Assembly: GCF_000002425.4 (NCBI RefSeq)
Contig: NC_037254.1
Span: 5,363,084 to 5,427,083, forward strand
Origin: Physcomitrium patens
Lineage: Eukaryota; Streptophyta; Bryopsida; Funariales; Funariaceae
Direction: 5' to 3'
Length of the DNA: 64,000 nt
Positions within the stretch are counted from its first letter, which is position 1. Each line of letters opens with the position of its first letter. Below, one piece after another: positions 10,566 to 28,857 of the stretch. The notes under the pieces are model-generated. The model had not been told where the DNA came from. It did no database searches and saw only the letters and a list, made by a program, of their open reading frames with translations. The translations under genes and the position numbers were made by a program.

Positions 10566-11757
10566 CCCTGTGTTAAGGGAAGGCAGGGTCGAGCATTGAA
10601 GTTTTATTGGTTTAGGCGGAGAATTGGACCCTCATGCGTGCTCAGCGGCCGGAAAGGATGTTTTATCCGTGGTTGTGAGAATTCATTCTGCTAGGACTCT
10701 CATTGTTTTTGTAAGTCGAGATTAGGCGTGCTTAAAAATTTGAAAAGAGTTCCCAAGCCCTTCAGGCCGGATATCTGCTGGACTTTGGTTGCAAGGTAGT
10801 CGGGGTGAGACAGCAGCAAAAGTAGGGTGACAGAAAAGCAAGAGTCTTAATTTATTTGCGATAGTTTTTTCTTACAGTCATGTTGAGATTCATCGATTAT
10901 TAACTATGTCTTTGCAGTCGTAGCATAATGCTATGAAATAGGTGAATCGTATTCTATTATTGTATTATTTTATTGTATTATTTTAGACAAGATGGAGTTA
11001 CACCTCCAACCCAAGCGCTCACAGGCGGGGTCAAGGATGAAAGTTGACCCATACACAGTAAATGGATGAAAACATACATCCATCGTCAGTGTCAAAGGAT
11101 GTCCCCAGGTAAACCGTTATTTCAATCCTTAAACCCTAATTTCAGTGCCCGAGGCTGCGACGCCGAACTCTGATAATTTTTAAAGATTTGCTGCGAAATT
11201 CGAGGCTTGACTGTGATTTAAATGCCGACACCAACGGGGCTATCCGCAAGGGGTTGTTCTCAGCCTTTGGCGTCATGTAAGCGGCGCAGGAGCTTCCCGA
11301 CAATTCGTTGTAACATTCTCCTAATCTGTCCTGTGAACATTATATTGTGGCGGGCTGATCATGAGTGTCCACAGGACTTTCACACATCATCTGAGTTGTC
11401 AGATCTTCGAGGTGTTTATGTTTTGAAGTGTTTGAACGATCAGCGCCTGCTTCTTAGCTGGAGATGAACGTTTGTAGTAGGTTTGTGAAGAGTGTTGAAA
11501 GAACTAAATATTTGGAAATTGTATGTCAAGTTCACTTCGCAGCGAATATTTGAGCTTCCTCTTACGCCTTTTATTGTGTTCAATGTAGAGTCGGGGTTGA
11601 GCTGCTGAGCGCGATTGAGATGTGTGACAGAAATAACAGTCGTAAGTTTCTTCTGCGGGACAATTCATGCATGCCATCGGATCAGTAGCGTCGCGTTCTC
11701 CTTTGTTCGGGTTCTGAGAACGAAATAGCCCCGGGTATGCTGGGAATTTCTCCATCA
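10566..11757 (+). promoter_or_regulatory. 5' flank of the TGT gene
   Basis: GC is visibly higher than in the flanking transposon DNA and CpG is kept, as expected for a gene-proximal region. A TATTATTGTATTATTTTATTG run lies near 10955-10985. No coding sequence, transposon or convincing core promoter was identified. The 5' UTR probably occupies the part just before 11758. An in-frame stop at 11686-11688 limits upstream extension of the coding sequence. Confidence 0.4.
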
Positions 11758-16990
<5,233 letters not shown>

Positions 16991-17626
16991 ACAGGAAACT
17001 TGCAAATTTGGTATACAATCTGAAGGATGAAGCTGGACCTCTTTCAATAATCAGAGGTGCAAAGCGCATGCAGGTCTCGTTATCATTTCTTCATCATGCT
17101 AAAGCCAACATTGACCTGCATTTGAGAACACAGATTTGGATAAGGGTGTATGCAAAACTTAGTCCCTTTGCTTGGCCGAAAGGCGCATGTTTGTTGTGAG
17201 CACGGGCAATGCAAGGGCAGTTAGTACAAAACTTTAAAGCGGTGAGCGACATATTCATTACTAAGTAATTCGATTTTTCAGGTAGAACTGGATGTGCACC
17301 ATGATCAGGACTTTGCTTCCTGCTTTGTTCTCAATTTTTTGGTGGTAGAAAACCCATTCAGGTAATTCAGGATTCATGGCAGGTCTTGCTCCTTGCTCCA
17401 TCATTTCTGGTAAGACACATTTATTTGTCGATAGTTTGTGTATCCCAAAACTTTCTGTGATAAGTTCCAAGTATTTCATATTGTCCAAGTGAAATTCTAT
17501 GGATTGTTGGCATCGGAATGTGTCTTGTATGTGCTAACGGTTTTCCAACCAAGATCTGTTGTTATGCTGGAAGCACGTTTATGGAAACAGCAGCATTGTT
17601 TTTTCAAATGTTTGTAATTGGCCTTT
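16991..17626 (+). other. 3' flank of the TGT gene
   Basis: Moderate GC, presumably 3' UTR and intergenic DNA. Short open frames occur but none resembles a protein I know. No transposon homology seen. Confidence 0.4.
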
Positions 17627-17776
17627 TTGTCCGTGCTTATTTTGCATGTATAAGATTGTCCATGCAAGTGAAGGAAATTTGATAACGATGATGTGATTTG
17701 CAATGCAATCAATTCATATCCATTGTTGCAACTTTTGCATCAACAGACTAAAAATTCTATCTAAGATTCATTTTAA
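17627..17776 (+). repeat. Direct repeat, left copy (150 bp)
   Basis: From TTTGTCCGTGCTTATTTTG to TCTAAGATTCATTTTAA. It is nearly identical to 18518-18668. About ten differences are seen, mostly C-to-T or G-to-A in the right copy. The left copy is contiguous with the TGT 3' flank and is probably the original. Confidence 0.9.
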
Positions 17777-18517
17777 TGTACATATCAATTCATTTCTCAC
17801 TTTTTGAATTGATAATTGATCTGTAATTATTAGCTATAAAACATTTATGGTCACATTCATAAGGTTAATGTTCTCAAGTTCTTATTACAAATATAATGCA
17901 AATATATGATTTTTGTGTATATTATGTTAAATTATTAATTAATGATTGGATTGTTCAAATAGAGTTAGAACATCAACTTTTGATTATAATATAAATGTTT
18001 TTATTCAAATCATTTCTTAATTCTGATATTGATACTTCGGTCACATTTGCAAAACCTTCAAGACAACATAAGATAGATAAAGATACTTAAGAATGATATG
18101 TTCTTTTTTAAATCAATGGTGAAATATTACATGTTTAATGTCATCATTACAGAAGAGACTTTTGATGTTTGGTGATATTATTTTGAAGTAGAAACAATCC
18201 TTAATGATATTCAAAACATTTTATTTGAAAGAACTTTTAAAGATCTTAATAATAATCAAATATAAAGGTGATCTTCTTGCTTTCATATAAGACACCATTG
18301 GTGGATGAGAAGACCTATTACCTACCTTAAAGATCAAAGTATATGGCAAATATAATTTTTTGTATCTTAAACTATTTGAATATGTAATTATTGTTTTTTG
18401 TAAAACTGCCACAGTCATATATAATTATCAAAATAAGAAATATTAGATAGAAAATAAATATGAATAGATTTGAGAATATCTTAAAAAAAAACTTCTTAAA
18501 AACTTCATAGATGCAAA
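17777..18517 (+). mobile_element. Truncated family A 3' fragment (ORF3 remnant and start of LTR)
   Basis: From about 18050 the sequence follows 4645-5140 of copy 1: the ORF3 region (TTCAAGACAACATAAGATAG, then GATGTTTGGTGATATTATT) and then the LTR start, stopping after the block matching CTCCATAGACGC. 17777-18050 is AT-rich and unrecognised. It lies exactly between the two 150 bp direct repeats. Confidence 0.75.
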
Positions 18518-18668
18518 TTTGTTCATGCTTATTTTGCATGTAGAAGATTTTCCATGTGAGTGAAAGAAATTTGATAAAAATGATGTGATTTGCAATGCAA
18601 TCAATTCATATCCATTGTTGCAACTTTTGCATCAACACACTAAAAATTCTATCTAAGATTCATTTTAA
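18518..18668 (+). repeat. Direct repeat, right copy (151 bp)
   Basis: Second copy of 17627-17776. Its left end abuts the broken family A LTR. Confidence 0.9.
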
Positions 18669-18858
18669 CTTCACAAGTGTGTATAGTCTTAATGATTTGT
18701 CTAATAACTCAACAAAAAATAGTTTTTAATTTGAATGAGTTGATTTTTGATTTTATATCTCTTTAGGACTACAAACACAAAGAAAATATAAATATAAATA
18801 AAATATAAAATATACTCATCAATGAACATGTTTTGCTTTAAAACAAAGAATTCCTTAA
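18669..18858. other. AT-rich spacer
   Basis: No gene or recognised repeat. The right part may be decayed family A sequence following the minus-strand chromodomain. Confidence 0.3.
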
Positions 18859-21800
18859 CTCTTTATTTCAATTTTGATGGATATTGTCAATAAAAAGCAT
18901 CAATCATCTTTGATGCATTTGCAAGATTTTTAATTGGCACCCATGTGCATTCACTAATATTATATCTATGTTAGTGTATAAGATATTCTAATCTATTTTT
19001 GTGCTATCTTAAGTCTAATATTCTTTCAACCTTGAACTCTTGATTATTATCCACTTTTATTAGAGCAGGTGACATTTGTATTCTTTTCAATATATCTTCT
19101 ATCCTATATGGCTGAAATAAAGATACATACAATATGGAATGGATCTTCATATACTCCAATAGGTATAATCAATAAGCAATTAAATTGATTTATTTACAAA
19201 TAAGAAATGATCTAAGTTTATGGCAATTTAACTTATTATAAGAATGACCAATCTCGATATTACAACAAAATAACTTAGGTTGTTCATTACAATAGGCATA
19301 TAGGTTGATTTTTTATTATTCTTGAAATTACTTTAATTGTATCTTTATTGTTTTATATAGTTTTAATATTTACTTTTAAAAAGTCAAAAGTATCAATTTA
19401 TAGATGATAATCATAATTTGTATAAAAAAATGTTAATTTAATAGAAGAATATATTATATTATATTAGATAAACTCTATCAATGAAAAAAAATTATTCAAT
19501 CATTTTAATAGTAATTGATAATACATCTTAAATACTATTCTAAAACTTAATCCATTTGTTTTATTTATCCATCAATTTAAAGATCCAATGTCAAATATAG
19601 TTTTATATCTACCTTTAATATCTTAAAAGTGATACAAATTGAATCCCTCTATTGAATTTAATATCCTTTGATAATCTATAATATCAAAAAATATTATTAA
19701 TGAAAATCTTAATTATTTCTATACTTGTGATAGTTTTTTTTTACATTGTACAAAATATGCTATCTTAATAAAAAAAAATTTACTAGGACAAATATAGAAT
19801 TATAAGAACTTAAAATTAGAAGATTCATTATAAAATCTATAAAAATAAAAGATTATGGTTGTTTTGATATAATGGCTAAAGAAGTCTATAAGGTTATTAA
19901 TAAGGAGTTTTTAATCTTAGACAAACATCACATAATTTTATAAATTTTTTAACTAAATTTTATATTTGAGGCCACAAAAAATATTTGGATATTAATTCTT
20001 AGGTCTTACTATATTTAAAATATCTTAGAGTGAGAAGGTCATGACAAGCTTAAAGAGCATGTAATTGTATTTCATCTTCTGAAACATGTAAGCATTCTTC
20101 AAAATAGAGTAGATTGTTCTTGAATTCAAACATAGGAGTATCATGAGATTTAATTAGATTATTTTTAATATCATAAACAAGAAGATTTGAAGACATATTT
20201 CATTAAACTTGCTTAAGAAAGGTTGAATCAATATTCAACATTGATTTTACTATTCAAAGATGAAATTACTCTAGCTTCAAAAGAATTATTTGTTTTTGAT
20301 AAAATAAAATAGAATCTCTTTTTTTAATAAAAGATAAGATTACTTAAAAATAAAGTCTGACAAATCTTATTTTTTATATATTTATTTTATTGATAAGTGA
20401 TTTTAAATTCAAATCTTGATAAAGACATGTTCCAATAAACTTCATGATAATTTAATACATATGCTGATATTCTTAAATAAAAAGCTATTAGATGAAGCTT
20501 GTCATTTGCTTCCATTTATTATAAAAATTCATTCAAAGCAAAGTTTGACATTTTTTTTTTTATTAAAAAGGCCTTAAAAAAGTTAATACAATATAAGATT
20601 GGTGCAAAAATAAAAATTTCCTTTAAAGCTTCAAATGATGCATTTGCTTTTTTATTCCACTCAAGTTTGTCTTTATAAGTCAAATATGTAAGTAAAGCTA
20701 CAACTTTTAAAATATCCTTGATAAATATTCAATATTAATTAAAAAATATAAAAATATTAGACATAATAAATTGATTCTTTTTTGGATATTTTATAATATC
20801 ATTATTTGAAATAATTTATTTTAAAAATTCAATTTAATTTGTGTAAATACATAATTTTCCATCTTAGTATATAGTCTTGCATCTCTAAGTTTTTGTAACA
20901 TATAAAAAATATAAAGTTCATCTTTTTTTACATTTTTAGAATAAATTAAAATCTAGTTTAGATAAAAAATTAAAAAAATATTTAAGATTTTTTTTTCAAA
21001 TTTATTTATAAAATATTAAAAAGAAATTGGTAAATTTTTTAATCTTAAAGATATGACATAATATTCAAAATATCCATATTTAGTTCAAAATATAATTTTT
21101 TATTTATTTTCTTTTTTAATGCATATTAAAATATTTATTCTTTATAAATTTATTTTTCTATAGATCTTTGTTTGATTTAATTAATTAAGAAGTTTTTATA
21201 TCAAAGATCGATGGTACTTATTTTATATGATTACTTGGTTGAATCCTCAATAATCTATACACATCCGCAATGATCTATCACATTTATTTTTACAAATAAG
21301 ATAGAGGCTTCCATTAGAAATTTGAAATGGCATATAAGTTTGAAATGATGTATAAAGTTCTTAATTAAGTTATTTTCAATGTATTCCTTAAGTGAAATCA
21401 ATGTATTCTTTAATAACATATATATTAGTTCAAATAGTGGTTGAGCTTCTTTTCGAAGATTAATTGAGCAATTATAAGAACAATATATTTTTTTAAATAA
21501 AAAATTATATTATTCTTTTAAAAAATATCTTAATAATTTTGATATTTGCTTAAAATGCCACTTAAAGTCTTTTGACTATTAAAAATGGATGTGGCATTAA
21601 TACTAAAAGATGAAAGCTCTTGTACTTATTAATAAAGATTTGGTTGTATTAGACTTATGACCTTTTATTTAAATAAAAAAAAAATGAATTATACTATGAA
21701 TTAAAAAAATCAAGGTTACAAAAAATCCAATTTACTTGGAGATTGTATTTTTTTTATTATAATACATCTAAAATAATTAGATTAAAAAAATATCTAATAA

Positions 21801-22640
21801 CATTAAATATTAATAAATTATTGTAACCATTAATTATTACATCTAAAGAAATAGTTTTAAAGATAATATCTTTAGAAGATAGTAAATAACCATCTATAAA
21901 TTTTACATGCATAGACTTAATTCTATTGACTAAAAATATTTTCTAATTTTTTTATAAAGTCTTTGATTATAAAAAAACATTGAGGCTCTTAAATCTAATA
22001 AAACAAAGACTTTGTAATTTTTTTATCCTAAAAAAATATCTATTATAAAGCAAGGTGAAGGATTTAAAGAAATAATATAATATTTAGTAGGTGTTGTATA
22101 AGATTCTAGCTGCTTTATCTCTATTGTAGTTGGAGAATCTCATTTTTTGATATATTATCTTCTTTGGCAACCATGCTCTTTATTTTGTGATTGCCTTATT
22201 TTTTAGGAAAATATTAATTAATATTTTTAGATTCTCTACAATATAAGTATAAATCTTTTTGACAAAGTTGAGTCTTTTCCAGCTTACTAAGAGATTTAAA
22301 ATATTCAATATCAATTTGTATAGATTTTAGTCTTAATTAAGAAGTTTTTTAAAATATAAGAGTTATTATTGTGACTTGATTTATTTCTCTCCAAGTAAAT
22401 TTTTGTTTATTGCATCTTTCAAAAAATAATTGTTACATGTAATGGCTTGACAAATAAATCATGTTAATGAATATGCTTTTGGTAGTGTCAATAATAATAT
22501 TTTGACATTATCTTTTAATTAAAATTGATTGATGAAGGCTTTATCATTTCAATTCAAATTACAATAAGATTTTAGAATCTTATGCCAAGATACAAAAATA
22601 TATATATATATAATTTAAATTAATTCTTTTGAATTTATCA
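18859..22640 (-). mobile_element. Decayed family A gypsy copy, minus strand (chromodomain to gag)
   Basis: Reading the minus strand from right to left: gag end near 22600-22250 (the block before the CCHC knuckle aligns with 61905-61985), protease region, RT (about 21600-20700), RNase H with the FAFHS/TDAS region (about 20650-20000), integrase (about 19960-19130; 19400-19680 matches 49180-49480) and chromodomain (about 19090-18880). Stops in every frame. No LTR was found at either end. Confidence 0.8.
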
Positions 22641-25376
22641 TTTTAAATAATGACCTTATAATAGATCCTAAGATAGTAAAAATTGCTATAGATTAAAAAT
22701 ATTTAAGAATAATAAGAGATATTTAATATTTTTTTGAAATATTTTAATTACTATCAAATTTTTATCAAAAATGTTTCTTAAGTTTCAATTCTACTTATAT
22801 GTTTGACTTGTAAGACAAACTTGAGTGGAATAAAGAAGCTAAAGCAACATTTGAAGCTTTAAAGTCAACTTTTGTTGCAACCTTCATCTTATATTTTGTT
22901 GTTTTTTTAAGATGTTTTTATGGAAACAAATGCATTGGACTTTGTTTAGATATAGTATTGTAGCAAATGGGAATAAATGAAAAACTTCATTTCATAGCTT
23001 TTCATTCAAAAAATATTTTAGTAACTAAGATTTAGAAATGATGTCCACAATAAAGAGCTTCTTACAATTATACATTTATTTCAAAATTAGCTTCATTATT
23101 TCAAAGGTTCTTTTAGTATAGTGATTGTTTATTCAAATTATAAAATCTTCAAATATTTAATATAAGCATGCATTTTGAATTTTTGTCTAGTTTGTCAAAG
23201 CATGTTATTATCTAAATTTGTATTAAATATCACTTTTAGATTAAAAAAAATAACAAGTTTTGTCAATTTTTTTTAAAATATTTTTATCTTGTATCAAAAG
23301 AAGGAAATATAGCTTTTAATTAATAAAAAAACATTATTTTTAAAGTTAAAGAAATTTCATTTTTAAGCAATAAAATCAATAATGATTATTCATTTAAATT
23401 TTTTTTATTAAGTTTGATCAAATATGTCTTCAAATCCTTATATGCATAATATTAAGAATATTTCTTCTAAATTTTATGATATTTCTAAATTTGAATTTAT
23501 AGAAAATCTTCTCTATTTTAAATGACACTTGTATTTTTTTAAATGAAACAAAACTATATACTCTTTAAGTTCTTAACAAAATTTCAATCATAAGATATTT
23601 TAGATATAACAAGACATTAGAATTAATTTCAAGAGATTTTTAGTAGTTTAAAATGTAGAAAGTAATTAAAGACTTTGTAAAATTATGTAATATTTATTAT
23701 TTTCAAAATTTAAATATTATTAATTTTATAATTTTTTTCAACTATTACATTTACCAAAATAACTATATTCATTCATTTTTCTATAGATTTTAATATGGAA
23801 TTTCTAATCTTAAGTTCTTATGATTTTATAATTATGATAGTATATTATTTCATCAAAATGGTATATTTTGTACCATGCACAAAACTATCACAAATGAAGA
23901 AAAAATTAGACTTTTTTTTGACAATATTTATTACTATCATGTATTGTCAAGAAATATTGTATTAGATAAATGGACTTAATTTATAACTCAATTTTAAAAA
24001 AATCTTTTTAAGATATTGAATGTAGATATAAAACTATTTTTAGTCTTTTATTTTTAAATAGATGGACAAAAAAATTATAAAATTATGTATTAGATCAATA
24101 TTTGAGATATATTATCATCTACTATTAAGATGATTAGACAATTCTTTTGCCATTAAAAAAGTTTTCTATAATAAAAAAATACATTCTTTTACTTAACAAT
24201 CATTTTTATATATTAATTATAATTATCATCTATAATTTTATACTTTTGTCTTCTCAAAAGTTAATAATCTTATAGCAAAGATTTAGCAAATTGTTTATTA
24301 GAGCTACATACATCAATAAAGAAATTAATATAATAAAACTCAAAAACAAAAAAAGATTAATTCAAATGCATATTATAAAGAACAATATCAATTTAATATT
24401 AGCAAGAAAATATGGTTACTAAGTTATTATATCAAAACTATTAAATATTGTCATAAGTTGGATTAACATAGATTTAGACTATTTTTTATTTGTTAATAGA
24501 TTAGTCTAATTATATATTAATTATACATATAAGAATACATAAAGATCTATCTTGCATTACGTATACCTCTTCTTAAATCAAATAAAAAAATAGACATATT
24601 TGGAAGAAGATAAATGCCACTTTTTTTATATATATATAGAAGTGGATAAGAATTAAGAATTTGTGATAAATGAGGTCTTAAATTCAAGACATTGTTTTGA
24701 CCTATTAAAATATTTGATACATAAATATTAATATAATATTAGTAAATATACATGAAAGCTATCTAAAAATCTTAAAAATATAGTAAAGAAGTTTGATACT
24801 TTTTATTACCAACATCTATCAAAATTAAAATGAAGAATTGAAATATTATTTGTTATGAAGCAAAATAAATTTAATGAAGATTATATTCTATCTTTTATCC
24901 TTATTTGTGATTTTTTTTGTATTTGTGGTATTAAAAAGATGAAAAATCAACAAGTAGATTTAACTCAAGACCTATTTTTTGTATTATTATTAAAAAAATC
25001 ATTGAAATTGTCACATCTTTTAAAATTATGTAATATAGATCAAATCTTCAAAATTTTCATATTCTTCTTTAAATAGATCAAAAGATACAACTCGTTTGAT
25101 ATTACAATCTTGGAAGAGACTTTCAATGTTTGGTAATATTATTGGAGGTAGGAACCACTTTTAATTGTGTTGAATTTATTTTATTGGAATGAAAGTATAA
25201 AGATCTCAATAATGATCATATAACAAGGTGGTCTTCTAGGCTTGATATAAAATATTATTAACTACTTATAAAGAGAATAGAAATCAAAGTATGTCGAATT
25301 ACAAATGACTATATTTTAGACTTCTTCAACATGAGATTATTGATGTTTGTAGAATTTGTGCTTAAAAAGGGATAAT
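22641..25376 (+). mobile_element. Decayed family A gypsy copy, plus strand (RT end to ORF3)
   Basis: Begins abruptly inside RT: ATGACCTTATAATAGATCC aligns with 63408-63421 and with the same place in copy 1. RNase H follows (22800-23100), then integrase (23550-24350), chromodomain (24600-24830) and ORF3 remnant (24840-25340). Heavily C-to-T decayed with many stops. It directly abuts an inverted copy of the same family on its left. Confidence 0.8.
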
Positions 25377-25755
25377 GTCATGGATATACATATTAACATT
25401 AGTAATTATTAAAATAAGAAGAATTATATAAAAATAAATAGAATATATAAATTTGATATTATCTTGTGAAGTAGCTTTATAGATACAAATTTGAGTTTCT
25501 AAGTATTTGTAGGTAATTAGTAGGTTAAAAACTTAATCAATAAGTTGGCCACGTGTTGCACAATTTGACCACTTTTTTTACAAGTTAGCCATTTGTAATA
25601 CAAATTGGCAAAATGGCACATCTATTAGAAACTTGTATTGCAAATAAGATATGTATCTTGCAAGTTGGATAAGTATTAAATGACTTATATAATGTCGCCA
25701 CATAGCTCTTTACTTAGATAATGTATGTCAAAGCAAGAGTGAGATTCTATTATGT
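25377..25755 (+). repeat. Family A LTR, 3'-truncated
   Basis: Starts TGTCATGGATATACATATT after a decayed polypurine tract. It keeps the palindrome array region (AAACTTAATCAATAAGTTGG and later units) and the CAAGAGTGAGA start of the hairpin, then diverges. Confidence 0.75.
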
Positions 25756-26003
25756 TATAATAATTTTATAACTGAAGTTCTTATTTGAATAATACAATAA
25801 GGAAATAATACTTTGATCAAGTAAAAAATTTAAACAAAAATTGATTGAATTTTTTTTCAGATGATTGTAAATGAATCTGAATTGTAACAGTCTAACTTCT
25901 GTAGTATTCAAAGAAGCCATATCTATTTTTTCAATCTAAATTGAAGTTGAGCTTTTGAAAGTAAATTATATTATTATTATACAGAATCAACTGTGTAGAT
26001 TAC

Positions 26004-26022
26004 ATACACACACACACATATC

Positions 26023-26062
<40 letters not shown>
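26004..26062. repeat. Compound (AC)n-(AT)n-(GT)n microsatellite
   Basis: An AC run, then an AT run, then a long GT run. Because AC and GT are complementary, the whole tract is a self-complementary palindrome of about 59 bp. Confidence 0.95.
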
Positions 26063-26550
26063 CATTATCCTAATTATATATTAAAAATAAAATTTGCAAT
26101 TATATGTCAAAAAAATGAATATGCTTATTTTTTTGCTTATTATATTTATTAGAATACTGCAATAAATTAATTTCTACATAAAGTTAATAAAATTATAACC
26201 CTAAAATTATCTATATGTAGTTATGTTTATAATATGCTCTAGACATGTATACAAATATATGCACATAAACATGGTATTAGCTCTTACATGTTTATAAACC
26301 TTGCTCACCTTATCATTTTTTTCCTTTTTCACATCTATTAGTGGACAGAATTTGATTGTAGTGTATGAGCTCTCCATGCACTTATTCACTTGCCAAGGAA
26401 TATTCCCAACACCACAGAAGAATAGATAGATAAGAAGTTTAAAAGTAAAAAAAGAACAATTAACAAAACACAAAAGGAGGGGAATGTATAAAGAAGAGAA
26501 ACAGAAAGAAGAGACTTAAACTATGAAGTGAAAGGAGAGGAAACCATTAA

Positions 26551-26576
26551 TATATATATATATATATATATATATT
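26551..26576. repeat. (TA)n microsatellite
   Basis: Uninterrupted TA dinucleotides. Other TA-rich runs lie at about 35435-35462, 35607-35644, 37134-37170 and 41838-41872. Confidence 0.95.
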
Positions 26577-26580
26577 GAAA

Positions 26581-28254
26581 AAAATCTCTTCCTTTGTGTT
26601 TTTCTTTCCCTTTTGTACGTCCCCCCACCTTTCACTAGATTCTACTTTTTGCTGCTTCTTTGTCACGAGTGTCCTACAAAGATGCTTAGAATTGAATTAG
26701 TATGTGTGGGAGTGCCACAGAATGACAACCCTACTCACATTTTCCCTGCTTGGCGGTTGAACCTAAAAATAAAACAAATTGAGAAGAGGGAGGTACTAGC
26801 CACATTTATCTCATGCATCCCCCCCCCATTTGGTGCCTTGAAAAAGGAGTCAAGGAAGGAGTACACACAGAGAGTGAGAGAGAGATTGCATCACTGCAGC
26901 TGAAGTCTGTCCGTGCCTCAAGTCTGCCAGCTTGTACTTGGAATCCAGAGCTGATGCTGTTGATGCTGTATGGGACTGAAACCAAGGCACCCTTCTTCAA
27001 ATCAGCCATCATGCTGCCTCCCTCCCTTGTCAGAAGACCCCCACCCCCCTCGAAGTTCAATGAGGGAAGGAATATATTCCCCATCCACCTTGAACTGGGT
27101 TGGAAGACTTGAGGGGGGGGGCATTCACAAGTAAAATGTGCTGAATCTTAAAGAAACGGAACCTTAACAGTTAGACAAAAAGACAGACAAGAGGATAGAT
27201 GGAACGATGGATGAATAAATAGATGGATGGATAACTGGATGGAGGAAGGGTCCCTGCCTGGCTACCTGCCTGCATGCCTGCCACACCCTCCTGGCAAGCC
27301 GTTTGACAAGGACTCCTAACCCCACACCGGGAGGATCTTCTTTGGAGGAACTTCCCGAAGTGGCGTGAGGGCAGTTTCCTAACATTCACTGTAGATTTGC
27401 AATCTGGGTAAAAATTGTCATCGGTGGACTAGGGTGAAGATGGACAGTTAAACCGTTCAGTTGTAATGAGGTATACAGTCTAGATCTCTGCTGACAAGTG
27501 AATAATCCACAGTGCTGATTGACGGTCGTGCGTGATTTCACATGATTTCATCACTTTTTTTCACCTTTTTTTTTTTTTTTGTCTTACCTTAAACATCCGA
27601 TTAAATACCAATTGTTTGGTATTTGTGATAACTTGCCACTACCAAAGTATTTGTATGAGTTATTAACGCGCTCTACACAATAATGTCGGATGGGGACGTT
27701 CATCCAGACGACACCCCCGTCGCAACACGGGGGCGGGGGGGGGGGCGAGGGTGCCGCGGGATGAAGGGGGTGTGCCTAGTGTATAGCCTCCTCCCTGGCA
27801 AGTAGGTACCATGTGAGGAGGGCGGAGAATTAGGGGTTCACAGAATGTATAGGATATTGTAGCAGACTGACTGAGCCCGACTTGTATCCCCGCGCCTCCC
27901 GCCCTTCTCTGTCCAAGCTCCGTGCGACAATTCCCCTTTCCTACCCTTCTCCGCTGTCATGGATGGTACAGGAGCCACAAACTTGGCCCCAAACCTGCGG
28001 TTCGATGCCGCTCCGCCCTTTTCCACTCCAAGCCAGAACCAGGTCTGACATGTCAGCAGTGCAGGAAATTGGGTGGGTTGGTTGGTTAGTAGGTTGGTAC
28101 GTGGGTCACCACGCGTGTGCTTACATGGCGCCTAGTTACCCGGGAATGTGGTGAGGTGGAATCATGAAGAACGACGGGAAGGGGGTAAAATTTGGGGGAA
28201 CGGGCAGGTTTAGGTGAAGGAAGAAGACAGAGTTCAGGGAATGCATGGACAAGA
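26581..28254. other. GC-richer island of unknown nature
   Basis: Clearly richer in G and C than its surroundings. It holds a C/G-run-rich stretch (26818-27120), a GATG-type simple repeat (27186-27245), a T tract (27568-27583) and a G run (27726-27745). Several open frames of 60-100 codons overlap on both strands but none has recognisable protein sequence or agrees with another. It ends abruptly where family A homology begins at 28255. It could be part of an unrecognised gene (UTR, lncRNA) or single-copy DNA. Confidence 0.4.
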
Positions 28255-28857
28255 GGTTTTTCATTGACGATATCTATCAAAACCAAGATGAAAAATAGTA
28301 AATTTTTGCTATAAAAGAAACAAGATCCAAGGAAGATAACATTCTATTTTCTACTCTTATTTGGTACTTTTGTGCATTTGTGACGCTAAGGAGATAGAAA
28401 ACCAACAACCAACAGATTCAAATTAAGAGCTATTATTTGTTGCCTTATTGGATGAAATATTGTGATTATTACAACCTTCAAGATGACCTAATTAAGATAG
28501 AGATCCTCAAAAACAACACATCTTTTTTCAAATAGATGGTGAGATATAATGTGTTTGATATCATGACCTTGGAAGAGATTTGCAATATTTGATGATTTTA
28601 TTGAAAGTTAAAACGACTCTTGACAGTGTTCTAAATGTTTTATTTGAAAGAAGATATAAAGGCCCCAACAACGATCAAATAATAGGGTGGTTTTTCTACC
28701 TTGATATGAGACATTATTGATAGTTGAGAGCACCTATCTACCATCTTCAAAGAGAACAAAGATCAGAGTATGTAGAAAATATAAGTCATTGCATCTTGAT
28801 TTTTCTCAACATATGATGACCGCTCTTTGTGGAACTCGTCTCTAGAAGAAGAAATAA
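28255..28857 (+). mobile_element. Family A 3' fragment with ORF3 remnant
   Basis: Homology to copy 1 begins at the last codons of the chromodomain gene (TTTTCATTGACGATATCTAT against TTTTCATCAACGACATCCAT) and runs through the ORF3 region to the LTR. The ORF3 equivalent (about 28395-28820) has several stops and its ATG is ATA. Everything 5' of this point is missing. Confidence 0.85.

Larger units (their letters stand above)
25756..26580. other. AT-rich intergenic DNA with microsatellites
   Basis: No coding sequence recognised. Contains the compound repeat at 26004-26062 and a (TA)n run at 26551-26576. Confidence 0.5.

Noticed and set aside
11222..11467. 81-codon frame upstream of TGT
   Set aside because: No family resemblance and no support as an exon; lies in the 5' flank.
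24855..25076. 73-codon open frame as a gene
   Set aside because: It is the decayed ORF3 region of a family A copy read in a T-rich frame.
26613..27112. Overlapping 90-100 codon frames on both strands
   Set aside because: Mutually exclusive, low-complexity and proline/serine-rich from C runs; no domain seen.
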